From Chloroflexota bacterium (GTDB lineage Bacteria > Chloroflexota > Anaerolineae > Anaerolineales > UBA11579), in assembly GCA_023485685.1 (NCBI GenBank), contig JAMCZK010000007.1, positions 1 to 52,828 on the forward strand: a stretch of DNA of 52,828 nt, read 5' to 3'. The notes below the pieces were generated by a model. That model ran no database searches and was not told the origin of the DNA. It worked only from the letters and a program-made list of their open reading frames with translations. Below, one piece after another: positions 1 through 8,131 of the stretch. Position numbers and translations under genes: made by a program. Positions within the stretch are counted from its first letter, which is position 1. Each line of letters opens with the position of its first letter.

Positions 1-1026
1 ATGAGGGGTTTTGTGCAGACCGCCATTGCCGATATTTTGGGGCCGACAAACTTCAGAGTGGATGCTCAACTTGCCGAAGCAGCAAAACTCCTGGATGAAT
101 ATCGCGATAAATTCGACGGGCGCATTCATGTTTCCCTGGGCCCCGCAGGAGATGTTACAACCTCATTGAAGACCATGCGATATCTGGCGAAGGTGGCGGA
201 GAGCGAAAATCTCACTGTACATATGCATGTTTTTCCGCGCTGGCCGACAGGTATTTTCAGTTTATTGTTTCGCGGCCGTTCTCCTCTCGGACTTCTGAAG
301 GCGGGCGGGCTGCTTAACCAACGGCTCGTTGCCGTGCATTTCCTTGCGGCAAAAGATGGAGACTTAAAAACACTGGCTAAATCCGGCGCCAGCATAGTTC
401 ACTGTCCATCGGTTTGGATGAATGCGGGTATTGGTCCCAAAAATTGGCTGCCAATAAAAAAGGCATATCGCGCTGGAGTGAACATCGCGTTAGGAACAGA
501 CAGTTTCGGCGGTTGGATCGAAGGCTCGGACATGTTCACAGAAATGCGCAACTGCATCCTGGTGAGCAGTTTTCTTTATGGGGCCGACTCCATAAAGCCA
601 ACGGATGTTATCCGTATGGCGACCATTAACGGGGCCAGCGCGTTGGGGTTGGGAAAAGAAATCGGATCGCTTGAGATTGGCAAGCAGGCCGATCTTGTTT
701 TGCTAAAATTTGATACCCCGGCTGTCCAGCTTTCAACCGACATACCTGCCATGCTTGTGTATGGCTCCTCGGGACGCGAGGTTCAGACCGTTTTGATTGA
801 TGGCCGTATTGTCGTGCGCGATAGAACCCTGCTCACCATGAATGAACACGAAGTACTGGAGGACGCCAGCAAGGCACGCCAGGAATTATTCCGCATTGGG
901 GGTTGGATGTTCGAGCATGGCAAAGCAACGCCGCCCACAACTTCTTGGCTTGAGCGCTACCCCAACGAGAAAATTGCAAAGTGGGGCAAAAGATTAGCGC
1001 GACTACAGAAACTCTTTGGGAATTGA
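1..1026 (+). CDS. Amidohydrolase family protein, 5' end outside window
   Basis: Metal-dependent hydrolase of the TIM-barrel amidohydrolase superfamily, in the branch of cytosine and adenosine-derivative deaminases. The 341 visible residues contain the internal VHMHV segment, the HCPSVWMNAG segment and the LGTDSFGG motif that supplies the metal-binding Asp, followed by the small C-terminal beta domain (KQADLVLL, VLIDGRIVV). The N-terminal HxH metal motif and first beta domain are missing. Since family members are usually 400-480 residues, the ATG at base 1 is probably internal and the gene starts upstream of the window. The substrate cannot be told from this fragment. It lies just outside the left tRNA-derived repeat. 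Confidence 0.8.
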   Translation: MRGFVQTAIADILGPTNFRVDAQLAEAAKLLDEYRDKFDGRIHVSLGPAGDVTTSLKTMRYLAKVAESENLTVHMHVFPRWPTGIFSLLFRGRSPLGLLKAGGLLNQRLVAVHFLAAKDGDLKTLAKSGASIVHCPSVWMNAGIGPKNWLPIKKAYRAGVNIALGTDSFGGWIEGSDMFTEMRNCILVSSFLYGADSIKPTDVIRMATINGASALGLGKEIGSLEIGKQADLVLLKFDTPAVQLSTDIPAMLVYGSSGREVQTVLIDGRIVVRDRTLLTMNEHEVLEDASKARQELFRIGGWMFEHGKATPPTTSWLERYPNEKIAKWGKRLARLQKLFGN

Positions 1027-1516
1027 AATATAACGGGAGCTCTAGAATCTGGAGTATCGTTACCCGGCGTTAGCCGGCTAGATTCTCCAACGCGTTGCCT
1101 TGCGCCGCTTTTGCGCAAGGACAACACAACTCCTCGGCTAGGATTCGAACCTGGAACCTAGCGGAGGAACCCACTTCTGTCGATAGAGTCTATACCATAA
1201 ATTAGCCTCTATCTACTCGTAAAAGTGAGGTGAAATCAGTCAATAATTTCCACTAAGTACACAGATTCCATTCCAACTGCACCCAAATTGCACCCAAAAT
1301 TAGGTAGGAAAGGTGGTTCGCTGGGGAATCTGACAGAGTGAATTACGTAAATGACAAAACTGGCCATGTGAAAGACGATTTTATGGAGGAGTATTTTTGT
1401 TATCTACTGGCATGCTGTGATATTTTGACGTTAATACATGCGTTCATAGTGTATTTACTTTAATTACATCTCGTGTAGGTGCTTGGCTCAAGGTTTCGAA
1501 TATGCGTATTGAAAAG
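1027..1516. other. Gene-free region with hairpin and tRNA-derived repeat
   Basis: No convincing gene is seen in these 490 bases. A hairpin with an 8-bp stem (CCTTGCGC, 1098-1105, against GCGCAAGG, 1113-1120) lies about 70 bases after the amidohydrolase stop but has no following T run, so it is only a weak terminator candidate. From 1130 to 1295 there is the tRNA-derived repeat described separately. The rest, to the stop of the next minus-strand gene, is AT-rich and shows no recognisable site. Confidence 0.6.
1130..1295 (-). repeat. Displaced tRNA-Asn 3' end plus flanking repeat (left boundary, att-like)
   Basis: Bases 1130-1164 match the 3' half of the tRNA-Asn gene at 9280-9314 in 32 of 35 positions, including the complete acceptor strand CCGAGGA (minus sense) and the T arm. 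The 5' half of a tRNA is absent, so this is not a functional gene. Bases 1141-1295 also align with 9058-9213: 28 of 30 bases in the tRNA part, then a shared CGTAAAAG-type block at the same 48-base spacing, then an identical 21-base block at 1275-1295. On the minus strand that last block can be read as GCNLGAV in a short open frame ending at a TGA, which may be an integrase C-terminus; this is inference. The arrangement is what integration at a tRNA 3' end leaves behind. Confidence 0.7.
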
Positions 1517-2668
1517 CTAGTAGGATGAATACTTTGACGATCCATCAATGGCCTGAAGGAGTTCAAACCTTATCCAATCAGTAAACTCGGGATTTAGATG
1601 ACTGTGCGAAGAACCAAAATTGGTGGAACGAGCAATTTGGGAAAGTCTCTCATGCTCGGCTAGCCTGGATTCTTTGTCCTCACTTACCAGCCGTTCGATT
1701 GACGATTCCAAAGCTATCCTTAATTCTCTATTCTTCCTAACTAGGTCGTTTTGCAAATCGTACCTCAATGAATCTCTAAGCAAACCCACACCCATTTCTT
1801 CGCCCATAATAGTTTCTTTTACCAGTTGTTTGAAAGATTGATCATTAAGGCACCATCTAATCAACCATCCGAGGTTAGCAAATTCCTCGCTATTTACTGC
1901 TCGAGTAACTGCAAAAGATTTTGTTAAAAACAATAGGGCCAAATCAGTGTAATCCTTTGAATTAAACTCATATTCCCCATCTTCACGAAGCTCTCGTGTG
2001 ATTACAAGCGGTTTTTCTCCAAGAACTTTATTCATATAGAAGGAAACAAATTGCGGCGCTACATGGCCGAGGTTAATAAGGCGTTCAAAGAAATGGTCTA
2101 TTACACTTTTTGAGGCAAAACCAAACAGCTCATAGCTATCTGCCAACCCTCTTATCAAATCCGCCGAGCTTAAATCCTTCAGCTGTTTACCGCTAGTGTT
2201 TTTAATATTATGGTCTTTCCTCCAAGGTTTTAAGTCATATCCGAGCTGCTCTGCCTTGGACATGCTTGAACTCCAGAGCTCTATAAGATAATTAGCGCCC
2301 AATGGGTTAATTTTCGCGGCAACAGTAAGGCAGAAAGCAAGAAAATATTTCAAACCTTCAGCGTCGGTACCCACTTCCCCTGTAATCCTTTTGAAAATAT
2401 GCGCGGTTACATGGTCAAATTTTTGTCCGAGATAACCGATTGCCTCTATTAACGTCATAAGCGGATTTTCCTTTGTCCACCATTTGGCGCGAAGCCCATT
2501 TTGTAGAGAAATCAGCAATTCTATTTCATGGTTTTCTACTTTTTTACATACCTTCGAAACGAAAAGAAGTTCGTCTCTAAATTCTTTTGCATTAAAGCCA
2601 TTTTTCGGGAATTTTTTTGGACCAAAAAATCGGTCTACAAGAGATGTGAAATCACCGGAGCTGCTCAT
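1517..2668 (-). CDS. Hypothetical protein, 383 aa
   Basis: Not recognised. The product is soluble, with no signal peptide and no membrane segment. It looks largely alpha-helical, with charged amphipathic stretches (for example around residues 295-345, rich in Glu, Arg and Leu, a possible coiled coil) and an aromatic-rich C-terminus (WIRFELLQ). No catalytic motif stands out. The gene is more AT-rich than the housekeeping genes further right, lies alone and is the first gene inside the tRNA-bounded block, all of which fits acquired DNA. The start ATG at 2668 is the first in the frame. A phage-defence or regulatory role is possible but nothing in the sequence supports choosing one. Confidence 0.6.
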   Translation of the reverse strand: MSSSGDFTSLVDRFFGPKKFPKNGFNAKEFRDELLFVSKVCKKVENHEIELLISLQNGLRAKWWTKENPLMTLIEAIGYLGQKFDHVTAHIFKRITGEVGTDAEGLKYFLAFCLTVAAKINPLGANYLIELWSSSMSKAEQLGYDLKPWRKDHNIKNTSGKQLKDLSSADLIRGLADSYELFGFASKSVIDHFFERLINLGHVAPQFVSFYMNKVLGEKPLVITRELREDGEYEFNSKDYTDLALLFLTKSFAVTRAVNSEEFANLGWLIRWCLNDQSFKQLVKETIMGEEMGVGLLRDSLRYDLQNDLVRKNRELRIALESSIERLVSEDKESRLAEHERLSQIARSTNFGSSHSHLNPEFTDWIRFELLQAIDGSSKYSSY

Positions 2669-2820
2669 ACCTGTTTTGCCTCATTTTGAAACACTATATC
2701 AAGACTTACACAAGTTCCTGGTTTGCATTATTGGTGATCAGTCAGCAAAGGGTGTTCGGTGCCTTTATGACTACTATTCGGAATTAAGGTTCGCAACCAT
2801 ATTAGAGATTTTAAGATTCA

Positions 2821-2860
2821 AGAGAGAACCCTTTTTGCGCCTTCTCGGAGGGTTCTCTCT
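2821..2860 (-). terminator. Hairpin terminator after cupredoxin gene
   Basis: A perfect 12-bp inverted repeat (AGAGAGAACCCT at 2821-2832, AGGGTTCTCTCT at 2849-2860) lies 18 bases past the stop of the minus-strand cupredoxin gene. The minus-strand tail is only moderately T-rich. The plus-strand side has TTTT directly after the stem, so the hairpin may work in both directions. Confidence 0.65.
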
Positions 2861-2877
2861 TTTGCGAGCGTGCCCGA

Positions 2878-3372
2878 CTACGGAAGCACGAGAATTTTCG
2901 CCTGCATGGTTGGGCCATGATTATCGCATTGAAGGGTATAGTAACCACTCTGATCTGGAGTGAAAGTTACGCTGTACTCGTTGCCCCGGTTCAGCACAAG
3001 TTCCTCAACTCTAGACCCATCTGGTGCCTCCAGGTGGACCGCATGCGTGTCCCCATTGACAACGAAAATGCGTAGAGTGATCCTGTCTCCTTTAGCGGCA
3101 GTCAATGCAGCAGGACTAAAGATGTATGTGGATACCTGCCATTTCGCTGGGTTTTCGGGATCGAAATCGCCTGGACCTGTGTAGCCATAGCCCTTCGAGA
3201 GCGATGCTGGGTCTACTTCGGGCGGGTCTAGCTTGTCTGTCGAACCTTTGATCTCAATGACACTTATGTCAAAAGTGACATCGCTGGGTGCCAGTCCTGT
3301 TCCAGCACTGCCGCACGCAGCGAGGAAAAAGGCACCCACCAGAACTGCACCAATCAAAACATGCTTTTTCAT
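2878..3372 (-). CDS. Cupredoxin-like lipoprotein
   Basis: Predicted surface-anchored copper protein of 164 residues. Residues 1-19 form a lipoprotein signal peptide ending in the lipobox LAAC with C20 as lipidated cysteine. The C-terminal half is a cupredoxin beta-barrel: His in GDTHAVHL (H110 or H113), then YTLQCDNHGPTM with C149, H152 and M156. The C-x2-H-x3-M spacing resembles the mononuclear type 1 sites of plastocyanin and amicyanin and lacks the two-cysteine pattern of CuA, so electron transfer or copper binding is likely. An RBS-like GGAG precedes the ATG. It is divergent from the kinase/regulator pair at 3567-5633 and shares their upstream region, so they may control it. Confidence 0.8.
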   Translation of the reverse strand: MKKHVLIGAVLVGAFFLAACGSAGTGLAPSDVTFDISVIEIKGSTDKLDPPEVDPASLSKGYGYTGPGDFDPENPAKWQVSTYIFSPAALTAAKGDRITLRIFVVNGDTHAVHLEAPDGSRVEELVLNRGNEYSVTFTPDQSGYYTLQCDNHGPTMQAKILVLP

Positions 3373-3488
3373 TTGGTTCTCCTTTTACATAAAAGTTTTG
3401 AAGTTCGACCTTATTGTTCAATAATCAAACGCCGAAAACATCTGCTTTAAGGCACATAAATGGTTACCTACTAGGAGAGACTTTTATT

Positions 3489-3531
3489 GGACTTAAGTCC
3501 CTATTACATAAGTCAAGTCGAACCATATAAT
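3489..3531 (+). promoter_or_regulatory. Palindrome and -10 box upstream of the kinase operon
   Basis: A perfect 12-base palindrome GGACTTAAGTCC (3489-3500) lies 25 bases before a TATAAT -10 box (3526-3531) in the divergent region between the cupredoxin and kinase genes. No good -35 box is visible, which would fit activator-dependent transcription. The palindrome is a candidate site for the NarL-type regulator encoded at 4983, by inference only. A GAAGGA ribosome-binding site precedes the kinase ATG, so this transcript has a leader. Confidence 0.45.
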
Positions 3532-3566
3532 CAAGAACAAACAAGCTAAAAACGAAGGAAGCTATT

Positions 3567-4970
3567 ATGTTTTCTTTTGCTCGTCTAAGTCTGATCCGTC
3601 AATTCATGCTAATGAGTCTGGCTATCCTGATAATCGGGATGTTGGTGATTGGATTTGTCACCGGTGCACAAATCGAACACAGCGTTATTAATCAACTATC
3701 GGCGGTGACTGCTCTTTACGTGGATAGCTTCATTTCGCCTCAGCTTCAGGAACTTGAACATAGCGAGGCTCTTACCGATGAAAGAATTCGAGAGCTGCGC
3801 ATGATGCTTTCGGAAACTCCCCTTGGTTCAAAGATTGTCTCTTTGAAAATCTGGTCTCCCGAAGGCCGTGTGCTCTATAGCCTCAATCCAGATTTGATTG
3901 GGCAAACATTCGAAATCAGCGAAGACCTGAGAAGCGCCCTCGACGGACAGGTGACCTCAAACATAAGTCAACTGGAGGAAACCGAGAATGTTTTTGAGCG
4001 GCTTTATTGGAACCAGCTGATTGAGACCTATGCCCCCATATGGTCAGCGGGCAGTGGCGAAATCATTGCGGTGTCCGAATTTTATCAATTACCCAATGAG
4101 CTTCTGGCTGAAATCCAGAATGCTCAGCTCTATAGCTGGTCAGTTGTCGGTGGGGCTACTGTGGCGATGTATTTGCTAATGAATGGATTTATGAAGAAAG
4201 CCAGTGATACGATTCGCAAGCAAAGGCAAGAATTAAGCGGCCAATTGGAAACGGTTCATTCCCTGCTCGAAGAGAACAAAGGGTTGCATGATCGAGTCAG
4301 CAAGGCGGCGGTGCGTGCCACGTCTCTAAACGAAAAGTTCCTCCGCAGAATTTCAGCAGACTTGCATGACGGACCCATTCAGGATCTGTCATTGGCCTTA
4401 TTGAGAATTGAACCGTTGGGGCAGACCTGCTTGGCCTGCGGAAAGGCGGTTTCTCAGGGTAGAACCGTGGGAGAAGATTTAGCTACGATTCGAATATCTC
4501 TTGAATCTTGTCTGCGCGAAATTCGAGTTATCTCTGCAGGCCTGCGCTTGCCGGACTTGGAAGGCTACACATTAAAAGAAGTGGTCAACCGTCTGGTAGT
4601 TGATTTTCAAAGGAAGACACAGAAAGAACCTATCCTTTCATTGAAAAATCTGCCCAAGCAAGTTTCTAATCCGGTCAGGATAGCTCTTTATCGAGTTATG
4701 CAAGAAGCCCTTTCCAACTCCTACCGTCATGCGGGTGCAGCCGATATTTTCATCACGATGAGTCAGGAGAATCAAATCCTACATTTGTCCATTTCTGATA
4801 ATGGTGCAGGGTTTGACATGTCCTCGATTACTGGTCAAAATCACCTTGGTATTGCGGGGATGAGGGAGAGAGTGGAATTGCTGGGGGGGACTTTCGAAGC
4901 CCGCTCACAACTAAGACGGGGAACACAAATCGAAGTTACCTTACCGCTCAATAATGTGGTTGCAGAGTAG
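3567..4970 (+). CDS. Sensor histidine kinase, NarX/LiaS type
   Basis: Membrane histidine kinase of 467 residues. TM1 is at about 12-33 and TM2 at about 189-207, enclosing an extracytoplasmic sensor domain of about 155 residues. A coiled-coil linker (212-250) leads to a HisKA_3 dimerisation domain with the phosphorylated histidine in DLHDGPIQD (H267), then an HATPase domain with the N box QEALSNSYRHA and G boxes DNGAGFD and GIAGMRERV. It phosphorylates the response regulator 12 bases downstream. Unusual: a CLAC pair (C288, C291) in the loop between the two DHp helices. The signal is unknown; the divergent cupredoxin gene suggests a redox, copper or envelope cue. Confidence 0.92.
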   Translation: MFSFARLSLIRQFMLMSLAILIIGMLVIGFVTGAQIEHSVINQLSAVTALYVDSFISPQLQELEHSEALTDERIRELRMMLSETPLGSKIVSLKIWSPEGRVLYSLNPDLIGQTFEISEDLRSALDGQVTSNISQLEETENVFERLYWNQLIETYAPIWSAGSGEIIAVSEFYQLPNELLAEIQNAQLYSWSVVGGATVAMYLLMNGFMKKASDTIRKQRQELSGQLETVHSLLEENKGLHDRVSKAAVRATSLNEKFLRRISADLHDGPIQDLSLALLRIEPLGQTCLACGKAVSQGRTVGEDLATIRISLESCLREIRVISAGLRLPDLEGYTLKEVVNRLVVDFQRKTQKEPILSLKNLPKQVSNPVRIALYRVMQEALSNSYRHAGAADIFITMSQENQILHLSISDNGAGFDMSSITGQNHLGIAGMRERVELLGGTFEARSQLRRGTQIEVTLPLNNVVAE

Positions 4971-4982
4971 AGCGCATTTGAG

Positions 4983-5633
4983 ATGAGCAAAGCAATCCGC
5001 GTTTTGGTGGTGGATGACCATCCACTCTTTTTAGACGGGGTGGTTCACTCGTTGAGCGCGAACCCTGAAATCAATGTAATGGGAATAGCCAAAAACAGCA
5101 GTGAGGCAATCCAGATGACAGCAAGCCTGCTGCCGGATATTTTACTGATCGACATCACACTACCAGACACGGATGGGATTGAAACGACCCGCAAAATATC
5201 CATGACCTATCCGGTTGTTAAGGTCATCATATTAACAGCCTCCGAGGACGAAGACGATCTCATGCGAGCGTTAAGGGCAGGGGCCAGCGGGTATATCGTT
5301 AAGGGAATTTCGGCCAACGAACTGGCCACCGCGATAATCTCGGTTAATCAAGGGGAGTCGTACATATCCCAAAATTTAGCAAACAACTTGCTACTGGAAC
5401 TTTCGAAACCCAACTTGCCCGACCCCTTTCATGAGCTTACGGAACGCGAAACGCAAATTCTAAAACTCGTTGCTCAGGGACTAACCAACAAGGAGATTGG
5501 CGAACAAATTTATCTTTCAGAAAAGACGATAAAACATTACATGACTAATATTCTCCAAAAACTCCAAGTTCGTAGCCGAGTGGAAGCTGCATTAATAGCT
5601 CAAAGGGAGATGTTCAAAGGGGATGTAAAATAA
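4983..5633 (+). CDS. NarL/LuxR-family response regulator
   Basis: Two-domain regulator of 216 residues. The receiver domain has the acidic pair D11-D12, the phosphorylation site D57 (LLIDITLPD), the conserved Thr in ILTAS and Lys in YIVKG. The C-terminal LuxR helix-turn-helix covers about 150-205 (LTERETQILKLVAQG, TNKEIGEQ, SEKTIKHYMTNILQKL). It follows the kinase by 12 bases, so the two are an operon and a cognate pair. Probable targets are its own promoter and the divergent cupredoxin gene, because a palindromic site lies between them; this is inferred. Confidence 0.93.
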   Translation: MSKAIRVLVVDDHPLFLDGVVHSLSANPEINVMGIAKNSSEAIQMTASLLPDILLIDITLPDTDGIETTRKISMTYPVVKVIILTASEDEDDLMRALRAGASGYIVKGISANELATAIISVNQGESYISQNLANNLLLELSKPNLPDPFHELTERETQILKLVAQGLTNKEIGEQIYLSEKTIKHYMTNILQKLQVRSRVEAALIAQREMFKGDVK

Positions 5634-5671
5634 ACGTGTAGAATCAGCACGGCGAACAGTAGTATCAGAAA

Positions 5672-7255
5672 CTAATCATTAAGTTCGATTCTCTCCGCGA
5701 CTAGCGTGCCATCGGGCATCAACAGGGCACGCACCTCTACAACGTCGCCCACTTCGATATCGTCCTTAATTTCAGTTTGCGCTGTGATTGCTACATGCTT
5801 ACTGTTTATCGTCCATGTCTGACTTGATATGGATTCCACAGTGCCTGTGAAGATTACTTCTTGCGCTTCCTCCTGGTCAGAGTCCTGCTCGCCACCATCG
5901 CTTTCATCATTTCTTTCTCCCTCATCGCCAGATTCATCAGCCGCGCCGCTCTCAACTCGGAATTCTTGTCCACCCACAATCTCACTCCCTGTCGTGACGA
6001 TAACATTTCGGTCGCCTAAGGCTGCGCTGTTGGCAACGGTCACACTCACTGTCAATTGCGTGCTACTCTGTACGGAAATACTATTGGTCGCGATACCAGA
6101 GCCTAGGCTAACTTGGGAATTTGAACTGAAATGGGTCCCTTCTCCAATAATCACTACTGTAAGTGTTTGACCTTGCCGACCTACATCAGGATCGACATCG
6201 ATAAGTTCAATCTCACCAAATTCGTCGTTGTTCCCTTCGCTTTCTTCCGGGCTGTTCCCAACTTCTTCTTCAATCCTGAAGCTTTCGCCGCTAGCAGTTT
6301 CCTCTTGAGTAACAACTGTGACCTGGCGACCCCCAAGGGGCGCAGAACTCTCAATGGTTACATTCACCGTGATAGAAGTGGAATTATTGGCGACAACAGT
6401 GTTCACATCGATGCCATTGGCAGGAATGAAATTAACAACCGATGCGGCACTAAAGTGAGTGTTTTCTCCAACAATCTCCACATTTAACGTTTGACCCTGT
6501 AGCCCCTTGTCGGGCTGAATGTCTTTTATTTCAACATCGCCTTCTGATGCCTCTTCCTCCACTTCCCCTTGGGTCATTTCTTCACTTTCAAATACTTCTT
6601 TGGAAATCTGAATGGCAAGCTCGATACCCGAATTCGCCGACGCGGGTAAAGTTTCCAGCAGGGTAGACAAAACCTTTTCGTGTTCGGCTAACGCTTCAGC
6701 AAGCAAGGAGATGAGTTCCCGGGCTCGCGAATCACCCCGTTCGATATAGTCAAGAATGATTGTAGCTAATTGAAGAAGACTGTCGTTATAGCGTGCCACC
6801 GGAATGGAAATGTCCTCAAAGCGCTCATGCCCAGCCAAGCTGGCCATTTCGTCCACCCGCCGTTGAATAAACTGGAGAAGTAGATTTGCATCGCCTGCTT
6901 CATCGGTGGAAAGGGTGAGCCGCAAATCTTCTATGGCAATTTTCAATTGATACAAGGGTTCGGCGGGAAGTGCGCTTTGCGAAGCGTATGCAGCGCCTGC
7001 GCCGCCAAGGAGTAGGGCAACGGCCAGCAGGATCGAGGTCACAGCCCAAGCAAAACGCCGTGGTTTCTCAAACGTGTTGAGTCGACTGATTAGCAATAGA
7101 AAAAAGCTTGGTCGCGAATCGCCTACGGCATCCACCTTGGCGAGAAAAAGCTCTCGGGCGCGCGCGGCTACCTTAGGATCGCGTGGGGGAGTTACCCGCA
7201 ATCGATGAAACAACTCGCGAAGTCGAAGATAAGCTTCTTCCGGAGAGTGACTCAT
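5672..7255 (-). CDS. DUF5667-IPT-IPT-DUF5666 membrane protein, probable anti-sigma partner
   Basis: Single-pass membrane protein of 527 residues. The cytoplasmic part is residues 1-68, the membrane helix 69-91. A DUF5667-like helical domain follows at about 95-205 (LPAEPLYQLKIAIEDLRL, the usual form for this family). Two IPT/TIG-like beta domains cover 243-330 and 349-435, each starting with an IxDVxPDxGxQGQTL-type motif. An Asp/Glu-rich linker (436-466) leads to a C-terminal DUF5666 beta-barrel (467-527, GTVESIS to LVAERIEL). Its ATG overlaps the stop of the sigma gene by 4 bases (ATGA), so the two are translationally coupled. Coupling and topology suggest that the short cytoplasmic region restrains the sigma factor, although no known anti-sigma motif is seen. 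It shares DUF5666 with the lipoprotein at 8132. Confidence 0.8.
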   Translation of the reverse strand: MSHSPEEAYLRLRELFHRLRVTPPRDPKVAARARELFLAKVDAVGDSRPSFFLLLISRLNTFEKPRRFAWAVTSILLAVALLLGGAGAAYASQSALPAEPLYQLKIAIEDLRLTLSTDEAGDANLLLQFIQRRVDEMASLAGHERFEDISIPVARYNDSLLQLATIILDYIERGDSRARELISLLAEALAEHEKVLSTLLETLPASANSGIELAIQISKEVFESEEMTQGEVEEEASEGDVEIKDIQPDKGLQGQTLNVEIVGENTHFSAASVVNFIPANGIDVNTVVANNSTSITVNVTIESSAPLGGRQVTVVTQEETASGESFRIEEEVGNSPEESEGNNDEFGEIELIDVDPDVGRQGQTLTVVIIGEGTHFSSNSQVSLGSGIATNSISVQSSTQLTVSVTVANSAALGDRNVIVTTGSEIVGGQEFRVESGAADESGDEGERNDESDGGEQDSDQEEAQEVIFTGTVESISSQTWTINSKHVAITAQTEIKDDIEVGDVVEVRALLMPDGTLVAERIELND

Positions 7256-7809
7256 TCCATTGCCGCCGGTTCATCAAGCAGAATTTTTTGCAGACTTATA
7301 AGTCCTCGATGTTGCAATGCCTTCACTGCCCCAATAGATTTGGAGATAGCCAAAGAAATTTGTTCGTTTTGCCAGCCTTCTAAATATTTCAATACAATGA
7401 CTTGCCTCTGGTCGGGGCTTATACAGCCTAATGCACTTCGCAGCCTCTGCTGGTCCATATCTTCAACTAAGGCTTGACTTGGCTCATGATCGGCTTGCAG
7501 GTTTGGGTCAAGGGGTAATTCTGGCAAGGGGTTACGGCGATAGTAGTCGGTTACCCAGTTGTGGGCTACCCGATATAGATAAGCTTGCAAATATTCCCGG
7601 GGACCGCCTCCCCGGTGCATGGCAAGCAGAAGGCGTTCAAACGTATCCGCCACACATTCCTCAGCAACCACCGGACTCCCTAAAAGCCGCAGCGCGTATC
7701 GGTACAGCCGGGGGCTGAAAAGGTCATATATTTCAGCCAAGGCTTGTTTATCCAAACGCCGAGCCCGAAGGAGCAAAGCTTTTTCGGGTTCCACGAAGTT
7801 GTTATACAT
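7252..7809 (-). CDS. ECF RNA polymerase sigma factor
   Basis: Extracytoplasmic-function sigma factor of 185 residues. Region 2 lies at about 20-95 (ALAEIYDLFSPRLYRYALRL, VAEECVADTFERLL, YLYRVAHNWVTDYYRR) and region 4 at about 125-180 (LRSALGCISPDQRQVIVLKYLEG then a helix-turn-helix NEQISLAISKSIGAVKALQHRG). Region 3 is absent, as in all ECF factors. It is translationally coupled to the DUF5667 membrane protein downstream, the normal pairing for a sigma factor and its regulator. The divergent DUF5666 lipoprotein gene at 8132 is a plausible target. I looked for a shared GGAAC/GTC-type promoter upstream of both and did not find a convincing one. Confidence 0.9.
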   Translation of the reverse strand: MYNNFVEPEKALLLRARRLDKQALAEIYDLFSPRLYRYALRLLGSPVVAEECVADTFERLLLAMHRGGGPREYLQAYLYRVAHNWVTDYYRRNPLPELPLDPNLQADHEPSQALVEDMDQQRLRSALGCISPDQRQVIVLKYLEGWQNEQISLAISKSIGAVKALQHRGLISLQKILLDEPAAME

Positions 7810-8131
7810 AAATCAAGACGTAAATTCCCTTCTGAAGATACGGGCGGAAGAGAATCTCATATCTGCGATAGGGCCATCCAGCCTGCTTCATTCTGATCGG
7901 GCAACTGGCTGATCGATCCTTTCATGAACGCAATAAATTTATCGCTTTCACTTAGTCTGCCATAAACGCATTTTGAACCTGATCCTCATAACATTAATGT
8001 AAGGCACAAGGGGGAACAAAACCGTATCTTAATAATGCCTCCAGCGTCATAGTGAACAAGACCGCCTGAATGGCCAAATATCAACATAGACCCATGAACC
8101 AGGTGGTCACAATCCTAACCGGAGGTAAGCA
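7810..8131. other. Divergent intergenic region, sigma gene and DUF5666 lipoprotein
   Basis: These 322 bases hold no gene. They must carry the promoters of the minus-strand sigma operon and the plus-strand lipoprotein gene. A GGAAC element (in GGGGGAACAAAACC near 8010) resembles ECF -35 boxes but has no matching -10 at the right distance. A GGAGG ribosome-binding site lies just before the ATG at 8132. No terminator or repeat is seen. Confidence 0.5.

Noticed and set aside
1098-1120. Hairpin as terminator of the amidohydrolase gene
   Set aside because: The stem is good but there is no T run after it, so it is not listed as a terminator.
2484-2963. Plus-strand frame overlapping the start of the unknown 383-aa gene and the end of the cupredoxin gene
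   Set aside because: It runs across a terminator hairpin and two minus-strand coding regions, and shows no protein features.
8008-8060. GGAAC element as an ECF promoter for the 8132 gene
   Set aside because: No matching GTC-type -10 element lies 16-17 bases downstream and the element is not repeated upstream of the sigma gene.
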